Source: Sinorhizobium sp. B11
GTDB taxonomy: Bacteria; Pseudomonadota; Alphaproteobacteria; Rhizobiales; Rhizobiaceae
DNA: 64,000 nucleotides
Reading direction: 5' to 3'
NCBI GenBank assembly: GCA_039725955.1
Contig: CP091033.1
Span: 1,550,001-1,614,000, forward strand
Shown here: piece after piece, positions 8,554-17,902 of the stretch
Position numbering within the stretch: position 1 is the stretch's first letter
How the letters are laid out: the number at the start of each line of letters is the position of its first letter
Notes under the pieces: model-generated
The model's input: only the letters and a program-made list of their open reading frames with translations
Databases searched by the model: none
What the model was told of the DNA's origin: nothing
Program-made: the position numbers and the translations under genes

Positions 8554-9153
8554 ATGACCTATGCAATCATTGGCTTCGGCAAGATCGGCCAGGCTCTCGC
8601 CAAGGCGTTCGCCCGAAGCGGCATTGAAGTATCCGTTGCCACCACTCGCGACCCGGAAAGCTTTGGATCTGAGGCCGCTGCGATTGGGCCTGGGATCAGG
8701 CCGAAGACAGTGACGGACGCAATCAAGGCGGACGTCATCTTTCTGGCTGTCCGTTTCGAGGCTCACCCCGATGTCGCAAAGGCGCTGTCGGACTGGAAAG
8801 GGAAGATCATCGTCGACGTTACCAATGCCTATGGGTTGCCCCTTGAGATACTGGGAGAGCAGCCTTCCGCTAGAGTAATTGCGAACGCGTTTGCAGGCGC
8901 CAAGGTGGTCAAAGGGTTCAACCATCTGGTCGCCGGGATCCTTGAACAAGATCCGGATATCCACGGCGGCAAGAGGGTTGTGTTCCTGGCGAGCGACGAC
9001 GAGGACGCGTCAAAGCAGATCGGCACGCTTGCGGAAAATCTCGGTTTTGCGCCGATCAACCTCGGCCGACTTTCCGAAGGCGGACTGCTCGTGCAGGCGC
9101 GCGGGAATAAATGGGGTCATCTGATCTTCAAGGACTTGGTCAAATTCAACTGA
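8554..9153 (+). CDS. NADPH-dependent F420 reductase-like NAD(P)-binding protein
   Basis: The 199-residue protein opens with a Rossmann motif (AIIGFGKIGQALAKAFARSG), then VIFLAVRF and VVKGFNHLVAG, as in the F420_oxidored family. Proteobacterial members do not use F420 and probably bind NADP. GGGAGAAG lies just before the ATG. It follows the SDR gene in the same direction and is followed by a broken SnoaL-like gene, so the set looks like a partly decayed stress or xenobiotic operon. Confidence 0.85.
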   Translation: MTYAIIGFGKIGQALAKAFARSGIEVSVATTRDPESFGSEAAAIGPGIRPKTVTDAIKADVIFLAVRFEAHPDVAKALSDWKGKIIVDVTNAYGLPLEILGEQPSARVIANAFAGAKVVKGFNHLVAGILEQDPDIHGGKRVVFLASDDEDASKQIGTLAENLGFAPINLGRLSEGGLLVQARGNKWGHLIFKDLVKFN

Positions 9154-9191
9154 TCTCGTTTTCGCAGACCCAAGAGAAGCCGGAGAATCCA

Positions 9192-9400
9192 ATGAGCAGC
9201 GGCGACAAGGAAGGGTTGCTGGCGGCCGAAGACATCCAGTGGATCGTTCCCGGGAACGCCATCACGGACACTCAGGTGTCAACGCCACAAACAAGCCGCT
9301 CATGAATGACTGGGTCACAATTACCGTCGAGAACGGGAAAGTGGCGGCCATCAGGGAATACATCGACACGCAGGCGCTGGCACGAGTTTCAGACGATTGA
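9192..9400 (+). pseudogene. SnoaL-like (NTF2-fold) protein remnant
   Basis: The start (MSSGDKEGLLAAEDIQWIVP, from 9192) is the typical first helix of SnoaL-like proteins. The C-terminal end of the same family then appears in another frame (NDWVTITVENGKVAAIREY followed by IDTQALARVSDD, stop 9398-9400). The middle of the domain, about 70 residues, is missing, so this is an internal deletion with frameshift rather than a sequencing slip. It follows the F420-like reductase by 38 bases and was presumably its operon partner. Confidence 0.7.
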
Positions 9401-9583
9401 CAGCGCGATTCGCACGGCAGGACCGTCCTGCGCAACGGAACCTTTTGCTTCGAAGAGTGATTAAATCGGCGACGGTGGATCTCCCTGTTCGTCGCCGACC
9501 GATGATAAATTTCATCGGCCGCAATCGGGTCTCCCCAGAATGTGAACGCTTGGTAACTTGAAATATAAAAGGCGAAAGGCTTT

Positions 9584-9946
9584 ATGCAGCCGATGAACTC
9601 GAAGCACTTCATCACGGCCATGAGCATTGCAGCTTTGACGGCATGCTCACATATCGAGCCTCTTGAGACGCCCCTCGCCCAGTCAGCAATCCCGCACGAG
9701 GCGCCTTTGACGGATCAAGCAGTGATCGCAGATACTGTCGGTCGCAGTCCTGTCGGCGCAAACGCGCTTGCCTGGGCCAACCCGTCGACAGGCAGCGCGG
9801 GGGTTATCGAACAGATCGATGCCAGTACCGATGGACCGGACGGATGTCGCCGTTTTGTAACCAGCCGGCAATCGCTCGACGGCATGACGCGCTTCAATGG
9901 CGTAGCCTGCCCGTCGGGGGACAGTTGGAAACTGGGCGGGCAATAG
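9584..9946 (+). CDS. Small lipoprotein, RT0821/Lpp0805 surface-protein-like
   Basis: The leader carries a lipobox (AALTAC, Cys21), so the mature protein should be lipid-anchored. The rest shows the pattern of the RT0821/Lpp0805 family: ALAWANPSTGSAGVIEQID, a CRRF strand, then a final GVACPSGDSWKL. The role of this family is unknown; members are outer-membrane or periplasmic. It may start at the ATG at 9584 or 9593. A tail-only copy is seen near 1.06-1.10 kb. Confidence 0.7.
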   Translation: MQPMNSKHFITAMSIAALTACSHIEPLETPLAQSAIPHEAPLTDQAVIADTVGRSPVGANALAWANPSTGSAGVIEQIDASTDGPDGCRRFVTSRQSLDGMTRFNGVACPSGDSWKLGGQ

Positions 9947-10013
9947 GTCCAGTCCAACGTCGGTAGCCGATGCCGGCAGCCGTGAACGCTTTGCCGCTTA
10001 GCGATGGGGGCTG

Positions 10014-10245
10014 TCACGAAGGTCCTGCGATGCGGTCCACAAGGCGGGGTGCCTCCTCGGCGGTCACCAATATTATGCCTGACTTGCGGATAGAGGCGAA
10101 ATCCAGCCCGGCGAAATAGAGGCCGGGCGGCCACGCCATCCTCGTGGATAGGCTGCCCCTCTGCATCGAGCGCACCGTCAAGCTTCATCCAATTGAAATC
10201 GCCCTTGAAGCCTGTGCACCACAAGAGCAAAAATCGGGTGCTTTA
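10014..10245 (-). pseudogene. C-terminal remnant of a flavin-containing monooxygenase
   Basis: On the minus strand LLLWCTGFKGDFNWMKLD is followed by GQPIHEDGVAARP. After a frameshift the reading continues LYFAGLDFASIRKSGIILVT and AEEAPRLVDRIAGPS, stopping at 10016-10014. This is the final stretch of YhhW/FMO-like NAD(P)-binding monooxygenases (CTGF motif, then the second dinucleotide region). All upstream domains are absent. It is a relic, convergent to the lipoprotein gene. Confidence 0.7.
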
Positions 10246-10598
10246 TCCTGAACTCCTTCAAGCGGCTGTGAGCGCCCGCGAAGGTCCATGGTATTTCTGA
10301 TTCAATCGCTAGTGGAATCGATAGAAGTCTACCGGATATCACATCGCAATGACGAGACGAGCCTGCAGGCCCTGTCTCGCGGCGTCCTTTAGTACATGCT
10401 CAATTTGATTTTCGATTGTGGAAACTCAGTCTATGCTGTCGCTTGTCGCGATGAAGTTGGCAAGCAGGCCCGAATTCTCGCAACAATGCGTTCGTTCGCC
10501 TCGTAAGACGTCTCCTCGTCCCTGGTCGCGAGCGTTGAGGGGTTCAGGAGGCCTGGAGCACGACCTAGATGGCGCGCTGCGGCTAAGAGGATTCAGAA
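10246..10598. other. Gap with no recognisable gene
   Basis: Open frames on both strands here lack family signatures and good ribosome sites. The end of the stretch holds the ribosome site (AAGAGG, 10584-10589) of the small lipoprotein that follows. Confidence 0.4.
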
Positions 10599-10778
10599 GT
10601 GAAATTGTTTCTGCTCCTGCCCCTGATTGCGATTGTCTGTTCGGGCTGTTCGACCGAGCCACCCACGGTGTCCCGAGCGGTGCGCCCTCAAAACCGTCAC
10701 GCATCACACCTTCCCCAAGCGCCAAGCTGTGAAAGCAAGCCTAATTTTGAAGGGATGTTGCGTACACTCTGCTATTGA
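10599..10778 (+). CDS. Very small lipoprotein (59 aa)
   Basis: A GTG at 10599, nine bases after AAGAGG, opens a frame that begins KLFLLLPLIAIVCSGCST. This is a short basic start, a hydrophobic core and a lipobox-like CSGC, so Cys16 would be lipidated. The mature part is only about 43 residues, with two further cysteines near the C-terminus (PSCESKPN and the final TLCY). I know no family. The combination of ribosome site, signal and in-frame stop is better than chance, but the neighbourhood is full of relics. Confidence 0.5.
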   Translation: MKLFLLLPLIAIVCSGCSTEPPTVSRAVRPQNRHASHLPQAPSCESKPNFEGMLRTLCY

Positions 10779-10799
10779 GGCTTGTTTGTGCGCCTGGAC

Positions 10800-11000
10800 C
10801 GCAGTCGGCCTCAGTCATGAGGAAGGCAACACGCGCAGTTACGGAGAGGCCGTCGAGACGGCGGTCGAATTTGCGCGCCGGCAGATCGGCATCTTGAGCA
10901 GCGGTGATCATTCCCCCGAAATCGATATCGCAACAGCAAGGACCTGGGCTGCCGATCCCGCTCGCACGACCTACCTCCTGGACGTGAGGACGCCGGCTGT
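10800..11000 (+). pseudogene. Rhodanese-domain protein fragment
   Basis: In one plus-strand frame, EAVETAVEFARRQIGILSSG is followed by TARTWAADPARTTYLLDVRT. The second part is the entry to a rhodanese domain (W-ADPARTTYLLDVRTPEE in intact multi-rhodanese proteins). It breaks off before the active-site cysteine loop and runs into unrelated sequence. No start is present. A relic. Confidence 0.5.
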
Positions 11001-11064
11001 TCCCTCGGCAATCTCTCGAGGTCCAGTAGCGGAACCGATACCATCCTAACGGCTGGCACCAGCG

Positions 11065-11862
11065 CTAAGCCTCTCTATGCTTGGCTGCTGCAAGAATGGT
11101 CTCCCCGATATCGGCAAAGCCGAGGCCGGCCGGCCGGGTCGAAATCCACCGAGGGGCATGTGAGAGCTGCGGCAAAATCGCCAGGACATTGTTCACGCCG
11201 AAAGAATTGTCGATGTAGCCGAACATCGGTGCATCGTTGCGGGAATCGCCGACAAAAGCCGTCGCCAGCGGAACTGCTTGCGGGCTGAGGCCAAATTCCT
11301 CGATCAAGAGGCGTTCGCTCATCGAGCGTTTGTCGTAATTGCCGATCCATGTGTTGATATGGATCGAACTGATGGCGACCGTTGCCCCACGGTCACGCAG
11401 ACAAGCCGCCAAGCGGTCCACCTCGGCCGGTGGATGGCCAACGATATCGACGGCGACGTCCGCCAGCCGAAAGGCTTGATCATGTGCAATCTGAAAGCCC
11501 AAGCCCTCACTTGCGATAATGTCGACGACCGTTTGGAGATGGCGCCGTTGACGCTCGGTCTGGACCGCCTGTCCCTCCCAATAGTCGAAGACCACATCGC
11601 GCCCTCGGCGGAAAACTGCATAGGCGCCGCTTTCGCCTATGACCGCCTTGACGGGCCAGGCGCGAACAATGTGCTCACACCAACCGGCAGAACCGCCAGT
11701 GACCGGAATAACCGCTATACCGGCATCGTTCAGATCCCAAAGCACCTGATAGGTCTCCGGGAGCAACTGTCCGTCGGTCGTCAGCGTGTCGTCAATATCG
11801 GTGAAGAGGTAACGCACACCCCGAAGCTCGTCAGCAGATGGAGTTCGATCAACAAATGTCAT
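11065..11862 (-). CDS. HAD-IIB family phosphatase
   Basis: The HAD motif I FTDIDDTLTTDG (nucleophile Asp, then DxD) lies about residue 20, and motif IV GDSRNDAPMF near 215. The cap sequence between them is of the Cof/IIB type, as in sugar-phosphate or mannosyl-phosphoglycerate phosphatases. The start at 11862 overlaps the stop of the DeoR gene by one base (TGATG), so the two are translationally coupled; the longer open frame upstream lies in the DeoR gene. It ends the ugp operon, and a phosphorylated polyol or sugar is a likely substrate. Confidence 0.85.
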   Translation of the reverse strand: MTFVDRTPSADELRGVRYLFTDIDDTLTTDGQLLPETYQVLWDLNDAGIAVIPVTGGSAGWCEHIVRAWPVKAVIGESGAYAVFRRGRDVVFDYWEGQAVQTERQRRHLQTVVDIIASEGLGFQIAHDQAFRLADVAVDIVGHPPAEVDRLAACLRDRGATVAISSIHINTWIGNYDKRSMSERLLIEEFGLSPQAVPLATAFVGDSRNDAPMFGYIDNSFGVNNVLAILPQLSHAPRWISTRPAGLGFADIGETILAAAKHREA

Positions 11863-12644
11863 CAATTTTCCTCGCCGCTTGTGACGATTTCGACGCCGCT
11901 TGCGGCAAGCGCTTGCCGGATCTGCGGTTCGCCCGGCAAGCGATCCGTGTAGAAGCGGTTGAGTTGTTTGAATGGAGCGACGCGAACAGCCGCCGTGCGC
12001 TCCCATTTGCTGACGTCGGCCGCGAGAAAGCGCGTCTGCGAATTCTCGATCAGAGCATTGGTTATCTGCGCCTCACCGTAACTGAAATCCATGATACCGT
12101 TAGTCACACTCAATGCACCGGCGCCAAAGACCGCATAATTGGCGTAGAATTTCTCGATAAACTTGATGACGTCAGCGCCAACCACGTCGCGGTCGTCGTG
12201 ACGTAGCAAGCCGCCCGTCAAATGCACTTCGACGCTCGGCGCGTCGCAGAGCGTAAGCGCCACATGGATATTGTTGGTCACGACGGTCAGCCCCTTGTGG
12301 TCGCGCAGCGCCTCGGCCACGAACTGAACGGTGCTGCCGACCCCGAGAAAGACGGTCGAATCCGGACCGATATCACTGGCCAGGCGCCTGGCGATCGCCC
12401 GTTTGGCGCGCTTGTTCAACTGCGCTCGTGCATTGAGCGAGATATTGCTGCCCTCGATCGGGAGATCCACTCCACCGTGAAATCGCCGTGCAAAACCAAG
12501 GTCGCACAGCGTATTGATGTCGCGGCGTATCGTCTGCGTCGTCAGGTCGTATCGACGCGCAAGCTCCTCGATAAACTGGGTCCCTTCACTCTCGATCAAC
12601 GCCAGGATTTCACGCTGTCGCGCCGAGATCATGCGCTGCGCCAT
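11862..12644 (-). CDS. DeoR/GlpR family transcriptional repressor
   Basis: The N-terminal DeoR helix-turn-helix (REILALIESEGTQFIEELAR, then TTQTIRRDINTLCDLG) is followed by the DeoR sensor domain, which binds phosphorylated sugars (VFLGVGSTVQFVAEAL, TNNIHVALTL, LTGGLLR). GGGACAGCCG precedes the ATG. It lies within the ugp operon between ugpQ and the HAD gene, so it probably senses glycerol-3-phosphate or a related ester and represses the operon. Two palindromes upstream of ugpB are candidate sites. Confidence 0.9.
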   Translation of the reverse strand: MAQRMISARQREILALIESEGTQFIEELARRYDLTTQTIRRDINTLCDLGFARRFHGGVDLPIEGSNISLNARAQLNKRAKRAIARRLASDIGPDSTVFLGVGSTVQFVAEALRDHKGLTVVTNNIHVALTLCDAPSVEVHLTGGLLRHDDRDVVGADVIKFIEKFYANYAVFGAGALSVTNGIMDFSYGEAQITNALIENSQTRFLAADVSKWERTAAVRVAPFKQLNRFYTDRLPGEPQIRQALAASGVEIVTSGEEN

Positions 12645-12653
12645 CGGCTGTCC

Positions 12654-13406
12654 CTACTTTAGAAAGAGGCTCGGATCATCGGTTATCACACCTGTCAGCC
12701 CTGCCGGCCAGAAGGACGTCAGCAAGCGGGGGTCGTTGCATGTCCATGCGCGAACTTTGATGCCGCGAGTTGCGGCCTCTTCCAGGAATCCGATGCTCAG
12801 CGATTTGTAATGGAGATGAATGGTCTGCGCCGGCACAGCGGCAAGTCGGTCCACCCAGTCCTCGGGAAGCTTGCTCCAGAGCATGGCAAGATCATAGTTC
12901 GCATCCAGCTTATGCATCGCCCGCAATGCGTCAGGATCGAAGCTCGAGATCATCACTTGCGTATGCGCTGCGCGACTTTGGAGATGCTCGTGGACCGTTC
13001 TCGTCAGCTGCTCGAGCGACGTCTGATGCGGATGCTGCTTGATTTCGACATTGATGTTGAGACCAAGGCGGCCCAGTTCCGGTACGACATCGGCAAGCAG
13101 CGGGATCTTTTCTCCCTTGAATTCCTCGCCGAACCACGAGCCTGCATCGATCCCGGAGAGATCGGCGGCTGTCATATGCTTGAGGTGTCCTTTCGAAGAG
13201 GAGCAGCGATCGACCGTTACGTCATGAATGACGACGGCGGTTCCGTCGCCAAGAAGCGCCACATCCAGTTCGACCCACTCTGCGCCCTGGTCGGCCGCCG
13301 CCTTGAATCCGGCGATCGTGTTTTCGGGCGCGACAGCGGATGCGCCGCGATGAGCCTGGATTTCATTTTTGGCCAAGTCCGAAGCCAATATATGCTGTGT
13401 GATCAT
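12654..13406 (-). CDS. ugpQ: Glycerophosphodiester phosphodiesterase
   Basis: The GDPD catalytic pattern is clear: HRG at about residues 19-21 (AHRGASAVAPENT), ELD near 46-48 and the second His in VVIHDVTVDR. It hydrolyses glycerophosphodiesters to sn-glycerol-3-phosphate and an alcohol in the cytoplasm. I prefer the ATG at 13406 (GAGAAG 6 bases upstream) to the GTG at 13412. It follows ugpC, the same order as E. coli ugpBAECQ, so it works on diesters imported by the Ugp system. Confidence 0.92.
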   Translation of the reverse strand: MITQHILASDLAKNEIQAHRGASAVAPENTIAGFKAAADQGAEWVELDVALLGDGTAVVIHDVTVDRCSSSKGHLKHMTAADLSGIDAGSWFGEEFKGEKIPLLADVVPELGRLGLNINVEIKQHPHQTSLEQLTRTVHEHLQSRAAHTQVMISSFDPDALRAMHKLDANYDLAMLWSKLPEDWVDRLAAVPAQTIHLHYKSLSIGFLEEAATRGIKVRAWTCNDPRLLTSFWPAGLTGVITDDPSLFLK

Positions 13407-13463
13407 GTTCACTTCTCAAAATAAAGTTCAGTATTGTCGAAGTCGTGCTTGCGCGGCTTCGAG

Positions 13464-14516
13464 TCAGAGATCGTCCGTTCGCCTGCCTGTCTGGCGATTG
13501 AAGGGATGGATGGATGCAACGCGAATATAAACCGGGATTTTGGCGGCTTCGCTAAAGTCAGGTCTTCCCGGAACGGTCACAATGGCGGTCTGATTGCTTT
13601 CGTCCAGGCGGATGTGCAAATGGCTCTCGCCACCGATCGGCTCAAGGAGTTCGACTATTGCATCGAGACGGATAGACGGATCGCTCGGCTTCTCCGTGAA
13701 TATGTCATCGGGTCGAATACCGAGCGTATCTGTCGCATCCGGCAGAGTGAGCAGACCATCGCCGTCCGCTCGCCTGACCAGTTCGAGTGGCAGAATGTTC
13801 ATCGGCGGCGAACCGATGAAGCTCGCGACAAAGAGGCTAGCGGGACGATCATAGACGTCGACCGGCGTTCCGACCTGTTCGACGAGACCGCCATTCATCA
13901 CCACGAGGCGATCGGCCAATGTCATGGCCTCCAGCTGATCGTGCGTGACATAGATGCTGGTGGTCTTCAGCCGACGTTGTAGACGGCGAATTTCCACGCG
14001 CATCTGTACACGCAGCTTGGCATCGAGGTTAGAGAGCGGTTCGTCGAAGAGAAAGGCAGCAGGCTCGCGGACGATTGCGCGTCCCATTGCGACGCGCTGG
14101 CGCTGACCGCCGGACAGCTGTCGCGGTTTGCGCTCGAGCATCGGACCGATCTCGAGGATCTCGGCAACCTCGGCAATCCGGCGATCGATCTCGGTCCTCG
14201 GCGTGCCTCGATTCTTCAGACCGTATTCAAGGTTCTTGCGCACACTCATATGTGGATAAAGCGCATAGTTCTGGAAGACCATGGCGATGTCCCGTTCGGC
14301 AGGTTCCGCCTTGTTGACATTGCGTCCGGCGATCTGGATCTCGCCGTCGCTGACTGTTTCAAGGCCTGCTATCATTCGCAACAAGGTTGATTTTCCACAG
14401 CCCGAGGGGCCGACCAAGACAATGAATTCGCCGTCCGCGACTGAAAGGTCGATACCTCTGACCGCGGGGACCGAACCATAGTTCTTCTTGATGTCAATTA
14501 TATTGATCGCTGCCAT
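13464..14516 (-). CDS. ugpC: sn-glycerol-3-phosphate ABC transporter ATPase
   Basis: An ABC ATPase of the CUT1/MalK type: Walker [11 protein letters not shown]-loop [13 protein letters not shown], signature [15 protein letters not shown], Walker [14 protein letters not shown], switch His in [10 protein letters not shown]-terminal TOBE/MalK regulatory domain follows (about residues 240-350). It starts 2 bases after ugpE ends, so it is translationally coupled. The ugpBAEC order and neighbouring GDPD point to glycerol-3-phosphate and glycerophosphodiesters. Confidence 0.92.
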   Translation of the reverse strand: MAAINIIDIKKNYGSVPAVRGIDLSVADGEFIVLVGPSGCGKSTLLRMIAGLETVSDGEIQIAGRNVNKAEPAERDIAMVFQNYALYPHMSVRKNLEYGLKNRGTPRTEIDRRIAEVAEILEIGPMLERKPRQLSGGQRQRVAMGRAIVREPAAFLFDEPLSNLDAKLRVQMRVEIRRLQRRLKTTSIYVTHDQLEAMTLADRLVVMNGGLVEQVGTPVDVYDRPASLFVASFIGSPPMNILPLELVRRADGDGLLTLPDATDTLGIRPDDIFTEKPSDPSIRLDAIVELLEPIGGESHLHIRLDESNQTAIVTVPGRPDFSEAAKIPVYIRVASIHPFNRQTGRRTDDL

Positions 14517-14518
14517 TT

Positions 14519-15373
14519 TTATTTCTCCGTTTCGACCAAGCCCTTAACGAAAAGGCGCTGCATGGCGACGATGACGAGGACAGGGGGAAGTGCTGCCAGG
14601 ATGACGGCTGACATGACAAGGTTCCAACGCGGCTCGGCATCGGCCACAGCCGCCATGCGCTGAATTCCCATCACCACAGTGTAAAGGCTCTGATCGGTCG
14701 TGATGATCAGTGGCCAGAGATACTGGTTCCAACCGAGTACAAAGAGGATGATGAAGAGCGCCGCGATATTGGTGATCGATAGCGGCAGGAGGATATCCCA
14801 GAAGAATTTCATCGGCCCTGCCCCATCGACCCGCGCCGCTTCCATCAACTCATCCGGTACGGTGAGAAAAAACTGGCGGAACAGGAATGTCGCTGTTGCC
14901 GACGCGATCAGCGGGACGATCAGCCCGCCATAATTGTTGAGCATGCCGAGGTCGGCGACGACCTTGTAGGTCGGCACGATACGCACCTCGACCGGCAACA
15001 TCAGGGTGATGAAGATCATCCAGAACGCCAATGTCCTGAAGGGGAACCTGAAATAGACGATGGCGAAGGCCGACAGGATCGAGATCGCAATCTTGCCGAC
15101 TGCAACGCCGATCGCCATGATCAGGGAATTGAGCATCATCGGGCCGATGGGCGGCGCGCCGGCATTCGTCATGCCGGCCGTCAGCATCGTGGAATAGTTC
15201 TCGATCATATGCGTGCTCGGCGTCAGCGGCACGACCCCGGACAGAAAGTCGTTAGGCCCGTGTGTCGATGCGATGAAGGCGACATAGACCGGGAAGACCA
15301 CGACGACGACGCCGACGATCAGAACCAGATGCGCAAGAAGAGTTAGGAAGGGGCGATTTTCGACCATCGTCAT
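14519..15373 (-). CDS. ugpE: sn-glycerol-3-phosphate ABC permease (UgpE)
   Basis: A MalG-type inner-membrane permease with six predicted membrane segments, starting [20 protein letters not shown]. The cytoplasmic EAA loop reads [20 protein letters not shown] near residue 180. It forms the channel with UgpA and contacts UgpC. It lies 5 bases after ugpA and 2 before ugpC. Length (284 aa) is normal. Confidence 0.92.
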   Translation of the reverse strand: MTMVENRPFLTLLAHLVLIVGVVVVVFPVYVAFIASTHGPNDFLSGVVPLTPSTHMIENYSTMLTAGMTNAGAPPIGPMMLNSLIMAIGVAVGKIAISILSAFAIVYFRFPFRTLAFWMIFITLMLPVEVRIVPTYKVVADLGMLNNYGGLIVPLIASATATFLFRQFFLTVPDELMEAARVDGAGPMKFFWDILLPLSITNIAALFIILFVLGWNQYLWPLIITTDQSLYTVVMGIQRMAAVADAEPRWNLVMSAVILAALPPVLVIVAMQRLFVKGLVETEK

Positions 15374-15378
15374 TATCC

Positions 15379-16263
15379 TCAGTACTGTACGCGCCGCTCG
15401 ATGAATCGGAACTGGATGGCTGTCAGGGCGACGACAATCAGCATCAGGATCACGGATTGGGCGGCCGAAGAGCCTAGGTTAAGTCCGATAAAGCCGTCGA
15501 AATAGACTTTGTAGACAAGGATCTCGGTCGCTCGCGCGGGACCGCCTTGCGTTGTTGCATGGATGATGCCGAAGGTGTCGAACATCGCGTAGACGATGTT
15601 GATCACGACGAGATAGAAGGTCGTAGGCGAGATCAGCGGGAAGACGATCGTCCAGAAGCGCTTGACGGGACCCGCGCCGTCAATGGCGCCCGCCTCCTGC
15701 AGGGACTGCGGCACGGATTGGAGTGCTGCCAGGAAAAACAGAAAATTATAGGATATCTGTTTCCAGGTCGCAGCGATGACGATGAGCGCCATCGCATCGT
15801 TGGGATTGATCAGATGGTTCCAGTTGACGCCCATCGATCGCAGGAGATAGGCGACAATGCCGATCGACGGATTGAACATGAACCACCAGAGGATGCCCGC
15901 AATCGCCGGCGCAACCGCGTAGGGCCAGATCAGGAGCGTCGAGTAAAGGCGCGAGGTGCGCAGCACACGGCCGGCGGCAGCCGCCAGTATCAAGGCGATC
16001 GACGTCGACAAGCCCGTCACCAGAACGGCGAAGAGCAGCGTGTGGCCAAAGGCATCGAGATAGAGCGGATCGGCGAACAGGCGACGGTAGTTATCAAACC
16101 ATACGAAGCTCGTTTTGAAGCCGAAGGCGTCCTGGCGCAGGAATGACTGCCAGAACGCGGTTGCGGCCGGCCAGAGAAAAAAAACTATTGTCACAAGGAT
16201 CTGCGGGGCAATCAGCAGATAAGGGAGAAGCTTGCCCGGAAAGACAGTCCGTTTGGTTTGCAT
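15379..16263 (-). CDS. ugpA: sn-glycerol-3-phosphate ABC permease (UgpA)
   Basis: A MalF-type permease (294 aa) with six membrane segments ([20 protein letters not shown] at the N-terminus) and an EAA loop [20 protein letters not shown]. It pairs with UgpE. A strong hairpin at 16293-16320 separates it from ugpB, so it is probably expressed at a lower level than the binding protein. Confidence 0.92.
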   Translation of the reverse strand: MQTKRTVFPGKLLPYLLIAPQILVTIVFFLWPAATAFWQSFLRQDAFGFKTSFVWFDNYRRLFADPLYLDAFGHTLLFAVLVTGLSTSIALILAAAAGRVLRTSRLYSTLLIWPYAVAPAIAGILWWFMFNPSIGIVAYLLRSMGVNWNHLINPNDAMALIVIAATWKQISYNFLFFLAALQSVPQSLQEAGAIDGAGPVKRFWTIVFPLISPTTFYLVVINIVYAMFDTFGIIHATTQGGPARATEILVYKVYFDGFIGLNLGSSAAQSVILMLIVVALTAIQFRFIERRVQY

Positions 16264-16292
16264 GAGCCCTCACGTCCCGATGGGTTGATGGG

Positions 16293-16320
16293 CGAAGGGC
16301 CGGTATGAACCGGCCCTTCG
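16293..16320. other. Intercistronic hairpin ugpB-ugpA
   Basis: CGAAGGGCCGGT (16293-16304) and ACCGGCCCTTCG (16309-16320) form a perfect 12-base-pair stem with a 4-base loop, directly after ugpB. There is no T tract on the transcript side, so it more likely protects the ugpB message or partly attenuates transcription than ends it. Confidence 0.75.
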
Positions 16321-16327
16321 GTAGGGA

Positions 16328-17653
16328 CTACTGATTGGCGGACTGGAAATCGCGCAGCTGTTCGTTGCCGCGTGTGACGACGGAATCGAGCGCTTCCTTG
16401 GCGGTCTTCTTGCCTGACAGAAGGGCAGCGAATTCATCATCGATGATGCCGCGAACCTGAACGTAATTGCCAAAACGGATACCCTTGGAATTCTCCGTCG
16501 GGGTCACGCGCGTCAGCTGCTTGATGCCGATGTCCGAACCAGGGTTCTTTGCGTAATAGCCTTGATCCTGGCCGAGCTTGTAGGCCGCTTCGGTGATCGG
16601 CAGGTAGCCGGAGAACTGGTGCCAGTCGGCCTGAACCTCAGGCTTTTGCAGATAGGTGTAGAACTTCGCGACACCCTTATATTCTTCCTCTGGCCGTCCC
16701 TTCAGCGTCCACAGCGTGGCGCCGCCGATGATGGAATTCAGAGGCTGCTGGATGACATCATTATAGTAGGGCAGAGGGGCAAAACCGACTTCGAAACCCT
16801 TGGCATTGTTCACGACGCCAGCCCGGCCGGCCGATGAGTTCATGTACATGGCGCATTCCTGCGAATAGAACATCGGCGGGGCATTGTCGCCGCCGCCAGG
16901 ACCGCCGAACTTGAACAGGCCTTCGTCCTGCCACTTCTTCAAATTGTCCCAATGACGCACCGTCAGGTCATTGTTGAAGGTGAACTCTGCATCGAGGCCG
17001 CCAAAGCCGTTGGCCTTGGTCGAATAGGGCTTGTCGTGCAGCGCATTGAGGTTCTCAGTCTGAATCCAGGAGATCCAGGCGCTGGTGAAACCGCATTTGG
17101 CCGCACCGGACTGCATGATCTTGCGAGAAAATGCCTCGACATCGGCCCAGGTCTTTGGCGGCGTTTCCGGATCAAGGCCCGCCTTTTTGAAGATATCCTT
17201 GTTATAATACATGATCGGGGTCGAAGAATTGAACGGCAGGGACAGGACGTTGCCGTTCGTGTCCGAATAGTATCCGACGACCGGGGCGATGAACTGGCTC
17301 TGGTCCCAAGCCTCGCCTTCGTCTTTCATGAGCTGATACACGGGATAGATCGCGCCTTGCGCGGCCATCATCGTTCCTGTTCCAACCTCGTAGACCTGGA
17401 CGATCGCCGGCTGCTGGTTGGCGCGAAAAGCCGCAATGGCGCCGGTCAGGGTTTCGTCATAGGTGCCCTTGAAGACGGGAACGATCTCGTAGTCGCTTTG
17501 CGACGCGTTGAACCCCTTGGCGATCTCCTCCAGTTTTGCACCGTTCTCGCCACCCATCGCATGCCACCATTGAATCTTGGTTGCCGCCATGGCCGGCGCG
17601 CTCAAGGACAGGCTCAGCAGGCCCGCGGATAGATAACAAGCAGCCTTATTCAT
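16328..17653 (-). CDS. ugpB: sn-glycerol-3-phosphate-binding periplasmic protein
   Basis: A Sec signal peptide (MNKAACYLSAGLLSLSLSAP, cleavage after AMA) is followed by a CUT1 solute-binding domain: IQWWHAMGGENGAKLEEIAK, VQVYEVGTGTMMAAQGAIYP and LPFNSSTPIMYYNKDIF are typical of UgpB. At 441 aa it matches the family. GGGAGTGAGAG is the ribosome site. It is the first gene of the ugp operon and delivers substrate to UgpAE in the periplasm. Confidence 0.93.
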   Translation of the reverse strand: MNKAACYLSAGLLSLSLSAPAMAATKIQWWHAMGGENGAKLEEIAKGFNASQSDYEIVPVFKGTYDETLTGAIAAFRANQQPAIVQVYEVGTGTMMAAQGAIYPVYQLMKDEGEAWDQSQFIAPVVGYYSDTNGNVLSLPFNSSTPIMYYNKDIFKKAGLDPETPPKTWADVEAFSRKIMQSGAAKCGFTSAWISWIQTENLNALHDKPYSTKANGFGGLDAEFTFNNDLTVRHWDNLKKWQDEGLFKFGGPGGGDNAPPMFYSQECAMYMNSSAGRAGVVNNAKGFEVGFAPLPYYNDVIQQPLNSIIGGATLWTLKGRPEEEYKGVAKFYTYLQKPEVQADWHQFSGYLPITEAAYKLGQDQGYYAKNPGSDIGIKQLTRVTPTENSKGIRFGNYVQVRGIIDDEFAALLSGKKTAKEALDSVVTRGNEQLRDFQSANQ

Positions 17654-17740
17654 CTCTCACTCCCAATGTTGATCCGTGGAGCCTCCCGCTCCGAATGCGA
17701 CGCGAACCCTACCAGCTGACATTCATATTGCAATCAATTA

Positions 17741-17756
17741 ATGTTCAAATGAACAT
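17741..17756. promoter_or_regulatory. Palindromic operator candidate 1 for the DeoR repressor
   Basis: ATGTTCAAATGAACAT is a perfect inverted repeat (ATGTTCA, AA, TGAACAT) about 90 bases before the ugpB start. TTC/GAA half-sites are typical of GlpR/DeoR operators. It lies between the candidate -35 and -10 elements, where a repressor would block transcription. Confidence 0.6.
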
Positions 17757-17886
17757 CCGTATCAAAGTAACGCTTCGACGGGCTCGGTAAAATTAGGGAG
17801 ATTCGGGAAAATCGCGGTGGGCTTCGTGCATTTTCGCACGATCTTACACATCTTGCCGACATAGATGAACCTTGACAAAAAGACAG

Positions 17887-17902
17887 ACGTTCGAATGAAC
17901 AT
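17887..17902. promoter_or_regulatory. Palindromic operator candidate 2 for the DeoR repressor
   Basis: ACGTTCGAATGAACAT differs from the first site at two positions and keeps GTTC-AATGAACAT. The two sites are 146 bases apart start to start, about 14 helical turns, which would suit looping by a repressor tetramer. Confidence 0.55.
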
